Assembly: GCA_011947345.1 (NCBI GenBank) | Contig: JAAVTG010000519.1 | Span: 558,001 to 622,000, forward strand | Reading direction: 5' to 3' | Source: Phytophthora quininea | Lineage: Eukaryota; Oomycota; Peronosporomycetes; Peronosporales; Peronosporaceae | DNA: 64,000 nucleotides | Shown here: one piece after another, positions 22,121 to 31,576 of the stretch | Layout: every line of letters starts with the position of its first letter | Numbering within the stretch: the stretch's first letter is position 1 | Program-made: the position numbers and the translations under genes | The notes under the pieces: model-generated | Database searches by the model: none | Told to the model about the DNA's origin: nothing | Seen by the model: the letters and a program-made list of their open reading frames with translations, nothing else

Positions 22121-23197
22121 CCAACGATAACGACACGGGCTCGCGTCGGCTTCGCCGCTTCACACTGGAGGACGGTGTTTTATTTTTTCAAGTGCGTCCA
22201 GACACACCTCGCCGAGTATGCGTGCCGGATGTAGCCGAACTACGAAATTGTATTCTGTTCGAGGAACACGACGCACCCGCTCGTGGCCACCCGGGCCAGG
22301 CGAAGACGATTCTTTTCCTGCTCGACAAATACTACTGGCGCGGAATGGCTGAATCCGTCCAAAAGTACGTCTCATCATGTGAACTATGCCAGCGGCACAA
22401 ATACGTGCGCGGGAAGCCGGCTGGTCTCCTGCATTTACTGGAAATCCCAGCACAACGCTGGGCAGACATTAGCTCGACTTCATGACGCAGCTTCCACTTA
22501 CGGTATCTGGGCGTGATGCTGTCCTGATCATCGTCGACCGCCTCACCAAACGGGGTCACTTCGTGGCAAATCGGACTGATGCATCGGCAGCGGACACTGC
22601 TACACTCTTTGCGATTTTTACCAACGTCTCCATGGATTGCCGCAGACTATCGTGTCCGATCGGGACACAAAGTTTACATCCGCGCTGTGGAAGTATATTA
22701 TGCAGCTACAAGGAACCCGATTGAACCTCAGCACTGCTTTTCGCCCTTCCACTGACGGCCAGTCGGAAGTTACGATCAAGTTTGTCAACGAATATATTCG
22801 CCACTTCGTGGCTCCCCATCATGACGACTGGGATACCCTGCTGCCCTTGTGCGAGTTCGCGTACAACTCCCGAGTTCACAGTACCATCGGCATGTCGCCA
22901 TTCATGGCTGACCTTGATACCAACCACGGGCTGCGTCGGATTGTGCAGTACCAACTTCGCGGCCTACTCGCGCGTCGAAGTTCGTCACGCACCAACAGGC
23001 AATATTAGCTGAAGCCCAAGACGCGATGGCTGCTGCGCAAACTCGCTGGCACACAGCCTACGATCGGAACCGGCCGCAACTCTCGTTTAAAATTGACGAC
23101 CAGGTGCTTCTGAATACGCGGGACCTCGATCTCGCCCACCTTGGTACTGATGGCAAGCGAAAATTCGCGCCACGATTTATTGGTCCGTACCGCATCG
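22066..23197 (+). pseudogene. gypsy integrase, N-terminal and core (frame-broken)
   Basis: The HHCC zinc-binding part is visible (EEHDAPARGHPG ... CELCQRHK). The catalytic core D,D-35-E follows in two shifted frames: the Asp of the first strand near 22480 (DFMTQLP), the SDRDTKFTS strand, and FRPSTDGQSE with the Glu. The post-core segment with DQVLLNTRDLDL and GPYRI is cut by the Ngaro-type insertion at about 23197. Confidence 0.88.
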
Positions 23198-23273
23198 TTT
23201 CCGAGAAGGTAGAACCGCAGGATGTGGGGAAAACCAGTCATGTTTTGCCTGGCGCGCTCGAGGGCGTGGTGAG
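23198..23273 (-). repeat. Ngaro split direct repeat B2 (76 bp)
   Basis: The 76 bp from TTTCCGAGAAGG to GGCGTGGTGAG recur at 23426-23501 (B1). Confidence 0.9.
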
Positions 23274-23278
23274 GCGGG

Positions 23279-23426
23279 TTTGCAGCGAGCGCGCAAATTC
23301 GTGAATGGCACCTAACCTACAATATCTACGTCCTGTTGCGCAAACAGCGCTGTCGCTCAAATCGTTGTACTTGCTCCTGCTAATCTCCCAGCCGGAAACT
23401 CGGGTATCCATCCGGATACCTTGCAT
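23279..23426 (-). repeat. Ngaro split direct repeat A2 (148 bp)
   Basis: The 148 bp from TTTGCAGCGAGCG to ATACCTTGCAT recur at 28414-28561 (A1), at the other end of the element. Five bases separate it from B2 and it abuts B1 directly. Confidence 0.9.
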
Positions 23427-23501
23427 TTCCGAGAAGGTAGAACCGCAGGATGTGGGGAAAACCAGTCATGTTTTGCCTGGCGCGCTCGAGGGCGTGGTGA
23501 G
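23426..23501 (-). repeat. Ngaro split direct repeat B1 (76 bp)
   Basis: Second copy of the B repeat, adjacent to the 3' end of the tyrosine recombinase gene. Confidence 0.9.
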
Positions 23502-23553
23502 CGGCCCCACAAGTGTAATTGCTCGCCGCGGCGTCGAGTTTGCGCGTACCTCT

Positions 23554-24585
23554 TCATATCATCCGCTTGGAGAGTCCAGATGTTGCCTTGGCCGCTTGCA
23601 GCGGATAATCCTCGTAGCTGTTGCTCATCCAACGTCCCAACAGTTTAATCGAGAGGCTGTCTGCGTCACCAGCGAGTAGCGCCGTTGCTCCTCCAGATCT
23701 GATCGAATGAGTGGAGTAATTGTCCGGTGGAACTCCAATTGCTGCTGCTGTTTCCTTGAACGCGCACGCAACCTCGCGGCTTGTGAGGTCGCCGCACAAG
23801 TGCACGTCGTCTTGTAATTGTAATGCTTGTCTTGCTTTCAGTATGTCGCGCAGTGCTCGTCGAGGGCACAGCACTTTGTCGTCTGTCACATGCATGGTCC
23901 GCCACGCACCACGACCATATTGATCGTTCTTGGATCCCGCAAGACCGATAGTCACTGAAGACGCCCGGCGATACGATGTGGCAATACCTTGATCGTCGGA
24001 AAAGAAGACGTCTCTTTCTTTGAGTTGGTAGGAGTGGTGGCGGTTGCCGATACCCAGATACTCGGATCGACGTAGTAGGAAGAAGTAGCCGAGCACGATG
24101 GAGCCCCACAACAGCCGGCTGCGAGGCTGGTTGAGGTCGAGACGCCGGTGGAGAATCCGTAGGAAAGCCGGAGTAATTGGCTGCTTCTTGTGAACGGGGT
24201 CCGATAGCCGCTTGACACCTCGGAGGAGAATTAGCAGGTCCGGTGTTACCTTGAGGTCCAGGCCGAGGTGGCAACGATGGTACCACCGAATACTGGACAA
24301 TTTGCGCTGAATTGTACTGTACTGGTTGCCTCGGCTCCGTCTGTTCCAGCCGTGTCGCCAACAGTAGATAGCGTAGTAGCCCAACTTGGTGTTAGCCGAC
24401 TGGCGCGAGCCACTGAGCCAGGGTGACCACTTCATCAGCGTCGAGAACTGGCACCATTGGCGCCAATGGGAACGGTACTTGGAATTGGTAGAGCCTGCGA
24501 TGGCGTGGCGTCGGAGCAGTGCTCCCACAGTGCTGAGAGATCGTCGAAGGGCGGTCGGACTGGAACCTGCGTCCAACCAGAGCAT
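23554..24585 (-). CDS. Ngaro tyrosine recombinase
   Basis: Open frame of 343 codons without a break, although the natural start may lie further upstream. The N-terminal half is an Arg/Trp-rich SAM-like DNA-binding region. The catalytic domain shows the conserved Arg in FLLRRSEYLG, the His-x-x-Arg box in HSIRSGGATALLAGD, a Trp in LLGRWMS and the nucleophilic Tyr in SYEDYP. Such recombinases insert a circular cDNA intermediate instead of using a DDE integrase. It overlaps the end of the reverse transcriptase frame. Confidence 0.88.
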   Translation of the reverse strand: MLWLDAGSSPTALRRSLSTVGALLRRHAIAGSTNSKYRSHWRQWCQFSTLMKWSPWLSGSRQSANTKLGYYAIYCWRHGWNRRSRGNQYSTIQRKLSSIRWYHRCHLGLDLKVTPDLLILLRGVKRLSDPVHKKQPITPAFLRILHRRLDLNQPRSRLLWGSIVLGYFFLLRRSEYLGIGNRHHSYQLKERDVFFSDDQGIATSYRRASSVTIGLAGSKNDQYGRGAWRTMHVTDDKVLCPRRALRDILKARQALQLQDDVHLCGDLTSREVACAFKETAAAIGVPPDNYSTHSIRSGGATALLAGDADSLSIKLLGRWMSNSYEDYPLQAAKATSGLSKRMI

Positions 24586-26426
24586 AAGTTAGTCCACGTA
24601 GACCACAGAGGATGGTGAGCAGTCCACGCCCGAGATCCCGCGTCCGCCATAGTGTTGAGGATGCCCGGGATGTGTTCTGCGGTGCACACGATGTCGTATT
24701 GGAACTCCGCGAGAGAGATCAATCGGTTGTACAGTTGAGCGAGGTGTTGACGACTGGATCGGCGTGTAGTCCAAGACACGGCGCTAGCGTTGTCAATATG
24801 AAATCGAACATGGGTTGGTCGGCGCGTTGCCGCGAGCGCCCACGTTGGGCCCCAATGAAGTACCGCGAGGACACCGCTCAGGAGTTCGCGCACGTTAATT
24901 GAGTTCGATGAACCATCCGTCGTGATGGCGGCCTTGACTGCGGGCGAAAATTGGTAGCGGATGAATTGTCTGAGCTTCGGCTCCAGAACACACACGCCAT
25001 CGTCAGAGGCGTCCATGTGCACGTGCACGGACACCTCGGGTAGCGTACCAAAGAGCGTGACTGGGGTCTTGTTCAGCCGATCGGCGTGACACAAGATGGC
25101 TCGGAACCACCGGATATCGTCAGCCGCAGACGTGGGGAGTCGACGTTGGCCCAACCGTGGAAACGATGCTGTGACAGCCTGGATGCGCTGGAAGAAGGCT
25201 CGAGCTGGAGGACAGCAGGACGCAACGTGCCGCAGACTACCGAGGAGCTGTAATAGGCCTGTCCGGGACGACCGACCAGTGGTAAGAATAGTGTCCAAGC
25301 GAAGTTGCGCCTTGACAATCTTGTCGGCGGGGATAGACACCGTTCCAGCAGTGGTGTCCCAGAGCAATCCAAGTGCTTTCCCGCGAGTAAACCACCCAGT
25401 GAATTTGCGTTCATTGATCGCGTCTGGGCCCAACACAGTTGCCATTGCGCGTCGGAGCGCCAATTGGGCTCGGAAGCACCGGCCAGGCCAGTCGACCTCC
25501 ACACAGGTGTGATCATCGCACCAGAAATTACCTCGGTACGGGTCGCTGAGATGGGGTGGCGGTGGCACCGCAGCTTCGTACTGAGCGTTGATGAGAGTGC
25601 CCGGCAAATAATACCACGCTGGGGAGCCGCACCAGCCAAAGCCCAAGGCCAAATCGATCACGAGGTAGTCGTCCAGTATAAACGCAAACATGTGCACGTG
25701 CTCCTCGTGCACGGGCACGTGACGGAAGGCGCCGGCCACGTCCCCGAGCGACATCAGAATGCGCTCGTCGGGGTGGGCGCGGCGCAGCGATGCCATTCGC
25801 TGAGCAATATCACTAGGTGGGTTGTACGTGATGACAGGGAAGTGAGTCCGATCCGTGAAATCGTTGACGGAGGCGAGCTCGGGAAAAGAGTAGTCGTTGA
25901 TCACGCGCACCTCACCACTATCAGCGTCGCCCTTGGCAACCACACCAAGGGGCTGATGAATACCTCTGGCCATACCGAGAGGAGGGCGACGTCGACGACG
26001 AGGTAACGACCCTGGTGTTGTCCGGCAGCCACGTGCGCCCGGACCGCAGACATGTGACACCGGATGGAGCTGTGGTTCGTTGGCTGAGTAGCCTGGCGGA
26101 GGGTTTGCTGGAGTGCCAGTCAGGCCGAACCCCTTCGCGCACGACACGATTCCAGCGACGACACGTTTGACGGAGGCCAGGATCCTGAGGTAGCTCGACT
26201 TCATAGAGGTGCTTGTTGGGACGCGGGTCCGCCACGGTTTGGCCTCGGACAAGACGAACTGCCTCGGGCAATGACAACGCACCCGACGACGCGAGAGTAG
26301 AGAGGCAGGTAACCAGTCCGGTGTCGATGGAGGTGGTCGGGGCGGCGGCCTGCCGTCGGTAGGGCAGCTGCCAGCGGAGCACGGTCTCGGACAAATGTGA
26401 CACGATCTCCTCCTTCGAACGAGCAC
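24435..26426 (-). CDS. Ngaro/DIRS-type reverse transcriptase-RNase H
   Basis: 663 codons on the minus strand. Reverse transcriptase motifs run from RVINDYSFPELASVND through MSLGDVAGAFRHVPV and LGFGWCGSPAWYY to the catalytic FWCDDHTC. The RNase H part follows with HVHMDASDDGV, SINVRELL, FHIDNASAVSW and a late MADAGSR, the arrangement seen in DIRS-order elements. The extreme N-terminus may begin in the overlapping frame 25921-26448. No methyltransferase domain is present, which agrees with Ngaro rather than DIRS1. Confidence 0.88.
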   Translation of the reverse strand: MLVRRRRSCHICPRPCSAGSCPTDGRPPPRPPPSTPDWLPASLLSRRRVRCHCPRQFVLSEAKPWRTRVPTSTSMKSSYLRILASVKRVVAGIVSCAKGFGLTGTPANPPPGYSANEPQLHPVSHVCGPGARGCRTTPGSLPRRRRRPPLGMARGIHQPLGVVAKGDADSGEVRVINDYSFPELASVNDFTDRTHFPVITYNPPSDIAQRMASLRRAHPDERILMSLGDVAGAFRHVPVHEEHVHMFAFILDDYLVIDLALGFGWCGSPAWYYLPGTLINAQYEAAVPPPPHLSDPYRGNFWCDDHTCVEVDWPGRCFRAQLALRRAMATVLGPDAINERKFTGWFTRGKALGLLWDTTAGTVSIPADKIVKAQLRLDTILTTGRSSRTGLLQLLGSLRHVASCCPPARAFFQRIQAVTASFPRLGQRRLPTSAADDIRWFRAILCHADRLNKTPVTLFGTLPEVSVHVHMDASDDGVCVLEPKLRQFIRYQFSPAVKAAITTDGSSNSINVRELLSGVLAVLHWGPTWALAATRRPTHVRFHIDNASAVSWTTRRSSRQHLAQLYNRLISLAEFQYDIVCTAEHIPGILNTMADAGSRAWTAHHPLWSTWTNLCSGWTQVPVRPPFDDLSALWEHCSDATPSQALPIPSTVPIGANGASSRR

Positions 26427-26541
26427 TCAAACGTTGCAAAGTCTCCATGTATTTGGCATGAGCGGCAGCAGGGTCGCGGTCGCCGCTAACTACAGAAGTT
26501 GCATCGCAGGGAGTGGCCGACGAGGTAGAGATCCCAGACCG

Positions 26542-27231
26542 TCATAGATCGGCGAACTCCGGGGCCAGGCCACCATAAGTCCGATCGATGAACTCCTTGG
26601 CAAGTGCAGGTAAAGATGCTGGTCGAAAATGAGCTCGCCGAGGCGCAAAACAGCGCCCTGGCACCCCGTTGCCGGTGCATCCGGCTTTGGACAAGTGCTT
26701 CATGCACAGCTGAAGGGATCCCTGCTTAGGCAGGCAGCTCAACACGGACGTCGGGATAGGAGTAGCCTTTGTAGCCCGATGGCTACGCTGGGAGATAGCA
26801 GGACTGGGTAGCGGTGTCGGCTTCGATTCAAAATGAGCGAGCAGTGACGCAATTCGTTGCTGTTGCTGGTCATACAGCAGCTCCGCAAGATGGGCGTCTT
26901 TGCGAGAAAACTCACCCACAATGTCCATGGCTGCTTCGAGGCCGTCAGAGACGACGAGGCTCCGAAACTTGCCCAGCTTGGCATCGATCCAAAACACCAA
27001 CAGGCGACACGTTGCAAGGTCGGGCTCGCCAGCATCCGCGAAGCGGTCCACAAAGTGATCCGCAGCCTCGAGCACAGACACAGTCGCCTGGTTGTAGAAG
27101 GCCCGGCCAAAAGTCTTGAGATTCCCCATCGCGTCCATCAGGCGGGCGTAAGAAGGCTCGACGCTTACCGGCACGATTGTGTTCCGACGGGAAAAATCCG
27201 TCATATTCGTCGAAGAAACATCCGAGCTCAT
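26542..27231 (-). CDS. Ngaro element Gag-like protein, downstream part
   Basis: 229 codons, helical, with a Cys/His cluster near the C-terminus (CMKHLSKAGCTGNGV) typical of Gag-like proteins of DIRS-order elements. It lies between the first frame and the reverse transcriptase and is probably continuous with one or both of them. Confidence 0.6.
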   Translation of the reverse strand: MSSDVSSTNMTDFSRRNTIVPVSVEPSYARLMDAMGNLKTFGRAFYNQATVSVLEAADHFVDRFADAGEPDLATCRLLVFWIDAKLGKFRSLVVSDGLEAAMDIVGEFSRKDAHLAELLYDQQQQRIASLLAHFESKPTPLPSPAISQRSHRATKATPIPTSVLSCLPKQGSLQLCMKHLSKAGCTGNGVPGRCFAPRRAHFRPASLPALAKEFIDRTYGGLAPEFADL

Positions 27232-27244
27232 TAGGCCAGGGAAG

Positions 27245-28375
27245 TCACACGAACCAAATGCAGCACGGAGAGGCCGCGCAAACCGAATCCAAAGTCGTAG
27301 AGTCCGCGAAGCACAGGGGGCGTGGCACGGAATCTCGTTGTGTGGGCCTGCTGGAAAGACTCAAGCACACACTGAGGGTCCTTACCTGTGTTATTGGGGT
27401 GTCCAATAACAGTGTAGATCTGTCGCTCGACGACGGACGGACGGTAGGTGGAGCGAGCTCGGTTGTCACCGTTGACAGGAGCTGCAGGCACAGCGGGGAC
27501 GCTACCAAGAGGGTGATTTTGGCGACGGACGGAGAGGACGTCATGATCGTCAGCGTCAGATTCCGAGTCACCGGACTCGATAAAGTCTTGGCGTGACGCC
27601 CAGCTTGCGCTGCGACGCCGCGCGGTGGCCCGCTGCGGTCCAGCCACATCGATGGACCTTTTCGGGACGCGAGCCGGAGAATCAGCCGGAGGCTCAAAGA
27701 GGTCCTTGCGTTTGCCCTTTTATGGGTAACACAGTCGACAATATGCTGGCGGGAGGCGTACAGAACCCGGAGCGTGTCCGGGCGGATGAGCAGCACCTTC
27801 TCCGCTGGGGCGAATGGGGTGGACAACGCTGCCGTCACCGTCGCAGGCAGCGTAGAGCGAACGTTACGACACTGTGAGCACACCTCGTCCATCTTCTCCA
27901 GTAACTCGAGTGCGCTCAGCACGGTGGAGTTAATGCCAGCGCCGGTCTGTAATGCGTAATTGAGCCAGTCGACCTTGATCACATTGTGCTGCTGGAGTAG
28001 CCCGACCTTGTACGAACCCGCGGAGACGCGCACATGGAGAAAGGGCTGCGTGTTTGCCATGCTGTAGCCAGTCGTCACGCCGTACGCCCACTCGTCGATA
28101 GCTTCACCCTCAGGTTGCACGAACGCGACGGGATGACCAACGAACGTCCCTGGCCACTTGTCACTCTCGGCGTCCTCGACCAGCCGCTGCTGCAGCACGC
28201 GGGTGTCGATGGGCTCGGAAAAGTCTTCATCAGCACCATCCGGGTCAATAATAGACACGACGGCCGCTCGTCCATTCAGACGGAGGACACGGACGTAGTG
28301 AAACTCGGAAAACTCTGGCACGTGAGAGGGGCCCACGAAAGCAAGGGAACCGACGGTGACGGACGCAGGCGACAT
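27245..28375 (-). CDS. Ngaro element ORF1 (Gag-like, upstream part)
   Basis: Minus-strand frame from ATG at 28375, just inside repeat A1. The first ~150 residues are well-formed (begins MSPASVTVGSLAFVGP). A second overlapping frame (27231-27647) gives a more protein-like end than the main frame, so a frame change near 27620 is likely. No domain recognised; function assigned by position. Confidence 0.5.
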   Translation of the reverse strand: MSPASVTVGSLAFVGPSHVPEFSEFHYVRVLRLNGRAAVVSIIDPDGADEDFSEPIDTRVLQQRLVEDAESDKWPGTFVGHPVAFVQPEGEAIDEWAYGVTTGYSMANTQPFLHVRVSAGSYKVGLLQQHNVIKVDWLNYALQTGAGINSTVLSALELLEKMDEVCSQCRNVRSTLPATVTAALSTPFAPAEKVLLIRPDTLRVLYASRQHIVDCVTHKRANARTSLSLRLILRLASRKGPSMWLDRSGPPRGVAAQAGRHAKTLSSPVTRNLTLTIMTSSPSVAKITLLVASPLCLQLLSTVTTELAPPTVRPSSSDRSTLLLDTPITQVRTLSVCLSLSSRPTQRDSVPRPLCFADSTTLDSVCAASPCCIWFV

Positions 28376-28413
28376 GGTGTCCGCTGAGGCTAGGAGGAGA
28401 CGACTGAAGGAGC

Positions 28414-28561
28414 TTTGCAGCGAGCGCGCAAATTCGTGAATGGCACCTAACCTACAATATCTACGTCCTGTTGCGCAAACAGCGCTGTCGCTCAAATCGT
28501 TGTACTTGCTCCTGCTAATCTCCCAGCCGGAAACTCGGGTATCCATCCGGATACCTTGCAT
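28414..28561 (-). repeat. Ngaro split direct repeat A1 (148 bp)
   Basis: Same 148 bp as A2, at the 5' (minus-strand) end of the element, upstream of the Gag-like gene. Confidence 0.9.
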
Positions 28562-28916
28562 CGCCATCACCGGACCCGACACGTATAAGCTCACGTTACC
28601 GCCAGGTCTGCGTCTACACCCGGAGTAACATGTATCTCGACTCCGACTTTACCAGCACGACGATGACCCATCCAGAATTACGCGTTTGCGCGAGGTGTTG
28701 ACGGCGGATGGAAGCGAAGGTCACTTGGTCCACTCGATTGTAAAGCATCGTCGACACAAGGGCGTTCGTCAATTCAAAGTTCGATGGCTCGACACGTCCC
28801 TCGGTTCGTCATGGGAACCGCTCAGCAATCTGACCCAAGTCACTGAGCTCATTCGTCAATACATTGACAGGCTTCCAGCTACACACGCTACAGCCCTTCT
28901 AAGGGAGGAAGTGTGA
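28562..28916 (+). pseudogene. gypsy integrase tail and chromodomain
   Basis: Continuation of the integrase beyond the nested element: ITGPDTYKLTLP, then after a frame change a chromodomain-like segment, VHSIVKHRRHKGVRQFKVRW followed by SSWEPLSNL. Chromodomains at this place define chromoviruses and are thought to direct integration to marked heterochromatin. The last residues run into the polypurine tract. Confidence 0.85.
28901..28911 (+). other. Polypurine tract of the gypsy element
   Basis: AAGGGAGGAAG immediately precedes the TGTGACGG start of the 3' LTR, the expected site for plus-strand DNA priming. Confidence 0.8.
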
Positions 28917-29137
28917 CGGAGACGTCCGTTGCAGTCGACCTAGCGCCCGTCCTCAGTTGCGAGCGCCCGTCCGCGATCGCCACTATCGGTTGCACGCTTG
29001 AAATTTTCAGTGCACAGTAGCTAGCGTAAGGCAGGAAGCACAACTTGCATTAACTCATTCAATCTCAGTCTCAAATTCGCCTCCTAGCACTCACTGCTAG
29101 ACCAAGACTCCAGGCAAGCACAACTGAAGGCAAGACA
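28912..29137 (+). repeat. 3' LTR of the gypsy element (226 bp)
   Basis: Begins TGTGACGGAG and ends GGCAAGACA, followed by the TGTGG target duplication at 29138-29142. It is 20 bp longer than the 5' LTR because GCGCCCGTC occurs twice here with CTCAGTTGCGA between; the 5' LTR most likely lost one copy by slippage between these words. Confidence 0.92.
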
Positions 29138-29142
29138 TGTGG

Positions 29143-29639
29143 TGTCAGGTATCGCAGATATCGATGCTGAGCACGCGACGAGAACAAGAACGGTGGCCTG
29201 AGCAATACTAGTTCCCGTATCGGGCTACCGGGAGAAGCAAGAAGACGACAATGCGCCACAGCAAGTACGGGTCGAATAACTAGTGATCAAGATACCAAGA
29301 GTTCCGCACGCACTGGCGAGTGACCAAGTGCGCAGCCCACCAAGGGGCACCGTCACAGGTTGCCGCCAACGATGTAAGGGATCCAGCACCCTCCACACGA
29401 GGCAATGGATCCGACCCGTCCAAGGACTGACTGCAAAGCTTCGCCGCACCGATGCTATCCGGTATGACGAGGTATTGACGGGAAACTGAAGCGAGTCACG
29501 CGCTCGTGTGCATAGTAAGATAGCCGTCCTGTTAGCTCCTGCATGTAGGTAGCTCTGGATATGAGTGGCAGGATTGGCAACCGGAGCCGCCGGGTACTAC
29601 CCAGTCAGCGGGGGCTGATGCCGTGCTCGCCCTGAGCGC
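29143..29639. other. Continuation of the stretch interrupted by gypsy; no supported gene
   Basis: Follows the TGTGG target duplication, so it was contiguous with 17561-18337 before the insertion. Short open frames only (for example 29283-29489 plus), none recognised. Confidence 0.4.
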
Positions 29640-31576
29640 TAACCGAGAAAATAAAAGCAAAAGCGAGATTTCCGTCAAGTTTGAGGAAGAACTAAGAAGA
29701 CTCGACTTTGTCGAGGACGTACGAAAGTACCGGTGGAATGAGTGCATCATGCCGGCTTTCCGCCACTTTTTCAAGCTGCATGATCGTGGTCGTTTGGACG
29801 TCCCGAGAAGATTTGTGGGAGACAAGTCGTGGCCGGAATTGTCGTGGCGGGTTGAAACTCGGGATCGCGGTCTGCAATATCCGTATGTTGCTGCATCGCG
29901 TCCAGAGCTCGACGAGATGGACTTTTGCTTTGAGGCGATCTGGGAGCGGGACTGGAAAGTTAACATTCTACTATCACTGGAAGAATACTGAAATGAGTTC
30001 CATCACTGCCTTGTGGGGACGGATTTCATAGTTCCTTCTTGTCCACCGTGGCCAGGGAAGGCGTGAGGGATGCTGCTGGGAAGAACTGTTGAGGTATGCG
30101 AGGAAAAGGATATTTTGTGGCGCAGAGTGCTCGAGACCAGGCATCGGACAATATCCATTGTATATGGATTGTTGCCGAGACGATCGACACAATCAATGCT
30201 GGAGCAATGTCAATTTCCTAGGAAAACAATTGCAATGCATCGATCTAATTGTGTGTCTTCTCGTTGAAGTGTCTGTGAGGTCTTGTTCGACGAGTTGGCA
30301 GAGGCAAATAACCACGTCTGTGGTCTCGAGGTACGAGGACGTGGGAGAACACTAGCGAGGTTTTTGCTAGACGACGGCGCGCTCCAGCTCACACTTTTGA
30401 ATCCACATTACCGCCGCTCAACCTCCACGGCAGCCCCGCATCGAACCCCTCCGCTAACCACGCTACTATCGTAAGCAGCCTCGTCTCGAATCACTCTGCC
30501 CAAGCCTATTCCACCAACGATGGCGATCAGCTCGGCGTTTGCTCCTCAAGCCTCCAGAAGAAATCAGCACTATCCATCGGCTTTTGCGCCCCACAGGAGA
30601 GGAATCGATTAATTCTGGTTGCGCTTGTGTCTCCTCAGAGCCCAGCATCAAGCGCAAACACAGAAAATCTAAATCGACCCGCCCAGGCACTTCAAAGAAG
30701 AAGCGCACCAAAGCCTCTAGTGTTCGTTCAGAAAGGTCTGCAAGTCCGAGTGGTGTACGGCGAAACGAGGCAGAAGTCGCAATACCGTCAGACGCCGCAG
30801 ATCGCCTGGGGAAGTCAAAGCGTCTATCGAAGAGAGATCCAAGTCCAGAGAGGAAGACCGCTCAAGGTACATCGATTTGTCTTGGCTTCCTGCTGTCTCC
30901 GTCGAGGTGGAACGACTGTTCTCGGCAGTGAAGTGCATGCTTGGAGGATAATATAAGCGGAAGCGAGTGAGTGCGAAGACGCTCGAGTCAATCCTCTCCT
31001 TGAGGATTAAGTAGGCAGAGAGGGTAGCATGAGAAGATAGCGAAGTTGAGCCTGAAGAGTACGAGTAGCTACCAGTAGAAGTTGCTAGCTGCCATTACGA
31101 TCCTGGCAATATTGGACGAGGTCGCCACAATCAATATTGTGGAGAACAATTTTTGCAATGCCAATGCTTTTTTCCGATCCGAGACGACTTGAAGTTTTCG
31201 TGGAATTGGCCTTCATCCGTTTGGCATTCTGCCTGTGTCGCGAAATATGGTCATTACCGGACTCCATAGAATTTCGTCGTTCCTTCTTGTGCTCCGTGGC
31301 CATCGAGCATGCCCTCGGCAAACGAGTGGGAGACCTTAAATATTTTGGGGCGTTTTTCGTGAGGTCGGCCGCGATGCTGAGCGTTTGTAGGAAATGGGCT
31401 ATAGTTTGGAGATCTACGACAAGCCATGGAAGCAATATGTTGAGCTGGTGCTCGAAGCCTACGGGACACTTTCTGGTGACGATGCGATTCCGTCAGAAGC
31501 TCCGTGGCCGAAGAAAATGTGGAGCGTTGGTCAGAATAAAATCATAACGCACAACCCGCGGCACTGGCAGCAATAA
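29640..31576 (+). pseudogene. WP-x-x-LWG family, copy 4, split by a hAT remnant
   Basis: First part 29640-30137: FEEELRRLDFVEDVRKYRWN, FRHFFKLHDRG, SWPELSWRVE, YVAASRPELDEMDFCFEAI, then IVPSCPPWPGKA in a shifted frame. A hAT-derived element occupies 30138-31180. The second part (31181-31576) resumes with the equivalent of copy 6 and ends ELVLEAYGTLSGDDA, APWPKKMWSVG, NPRHWQQ. The order matches copy 6 on the opposite strand at 58545-59721, so this was once a near-complete gene. Confidence 0.6.
30138..31180 (+). mobile_element. hAT-derived element, copy A (defective)
   Basis: Starts CAGGCATCGG and ends ...TTCCGATCC. The same ends and interior occur inverted at 46148-47225. It encodes, in broken frames, only the C-terminal hAT dimerisation segment (equivalent of VSVEVERLFSAVK). 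CGAGAC occurs on both sides, a partial target duplication. It is too short for a full transposase, so it is a defective or deletion derivative. Confidence 0.7.

Larger units (their letters stand above)
23198..28561 (-). mobile_element. Ngaro-type tyrosine-recombinase retrotransposon, nested in the gypsy integrase
   Basis: Minus-strand element of about 5.36 kb with the order Gag-like, reverse transcriptase, RNase H, tyrosine recombinase. Its ends are split direct repeats: A1 at 28561-28414, then the genes, then B1 (23501-23426), A2 (23426-23279) and B2 (23273-23198). This A1-genes-B1A2B2 arrangement is the hallmark of Ngaro/PAT-like members of the DIRS order. The element replaces nothing recognisable in the gypsy integrase; the shared word CATCG at both junctions leaves the exact edge uncertain by a few bases. 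Confidence 0.9.
18338..29137 (+). mobile_element. Ty3/gypsy chromovirus with LTRs, interrupted by a Ngaro-type element
   Basis: 10.8-kb plus-strand LTR retrotransposon, about 5.4 kb once the 5.4-kb nested insertion is discounted. It has LTRs at 18338-18543 and 28912-29137, a TGTGG target-site duplication on both sides, a polypurine tract just before the 3' LTR, and Gag, protease, reverse transcriptase, RNase H, integrase and a C-terminal chromodomain in the order typical of chromoviruses. Coding frames are broken at several points, mostly one-base differences in homopolymers, and the integrase is split at about 23197/28562. Confidence 0.92.

Noticed and set aside
23198..23501. CRISPR-like or simple tandem array from the repeated 76- and 148-bp blocks
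   Set aside because: Only two copies of each, in the exact A/B order expected for Ngaro split direct repeats.
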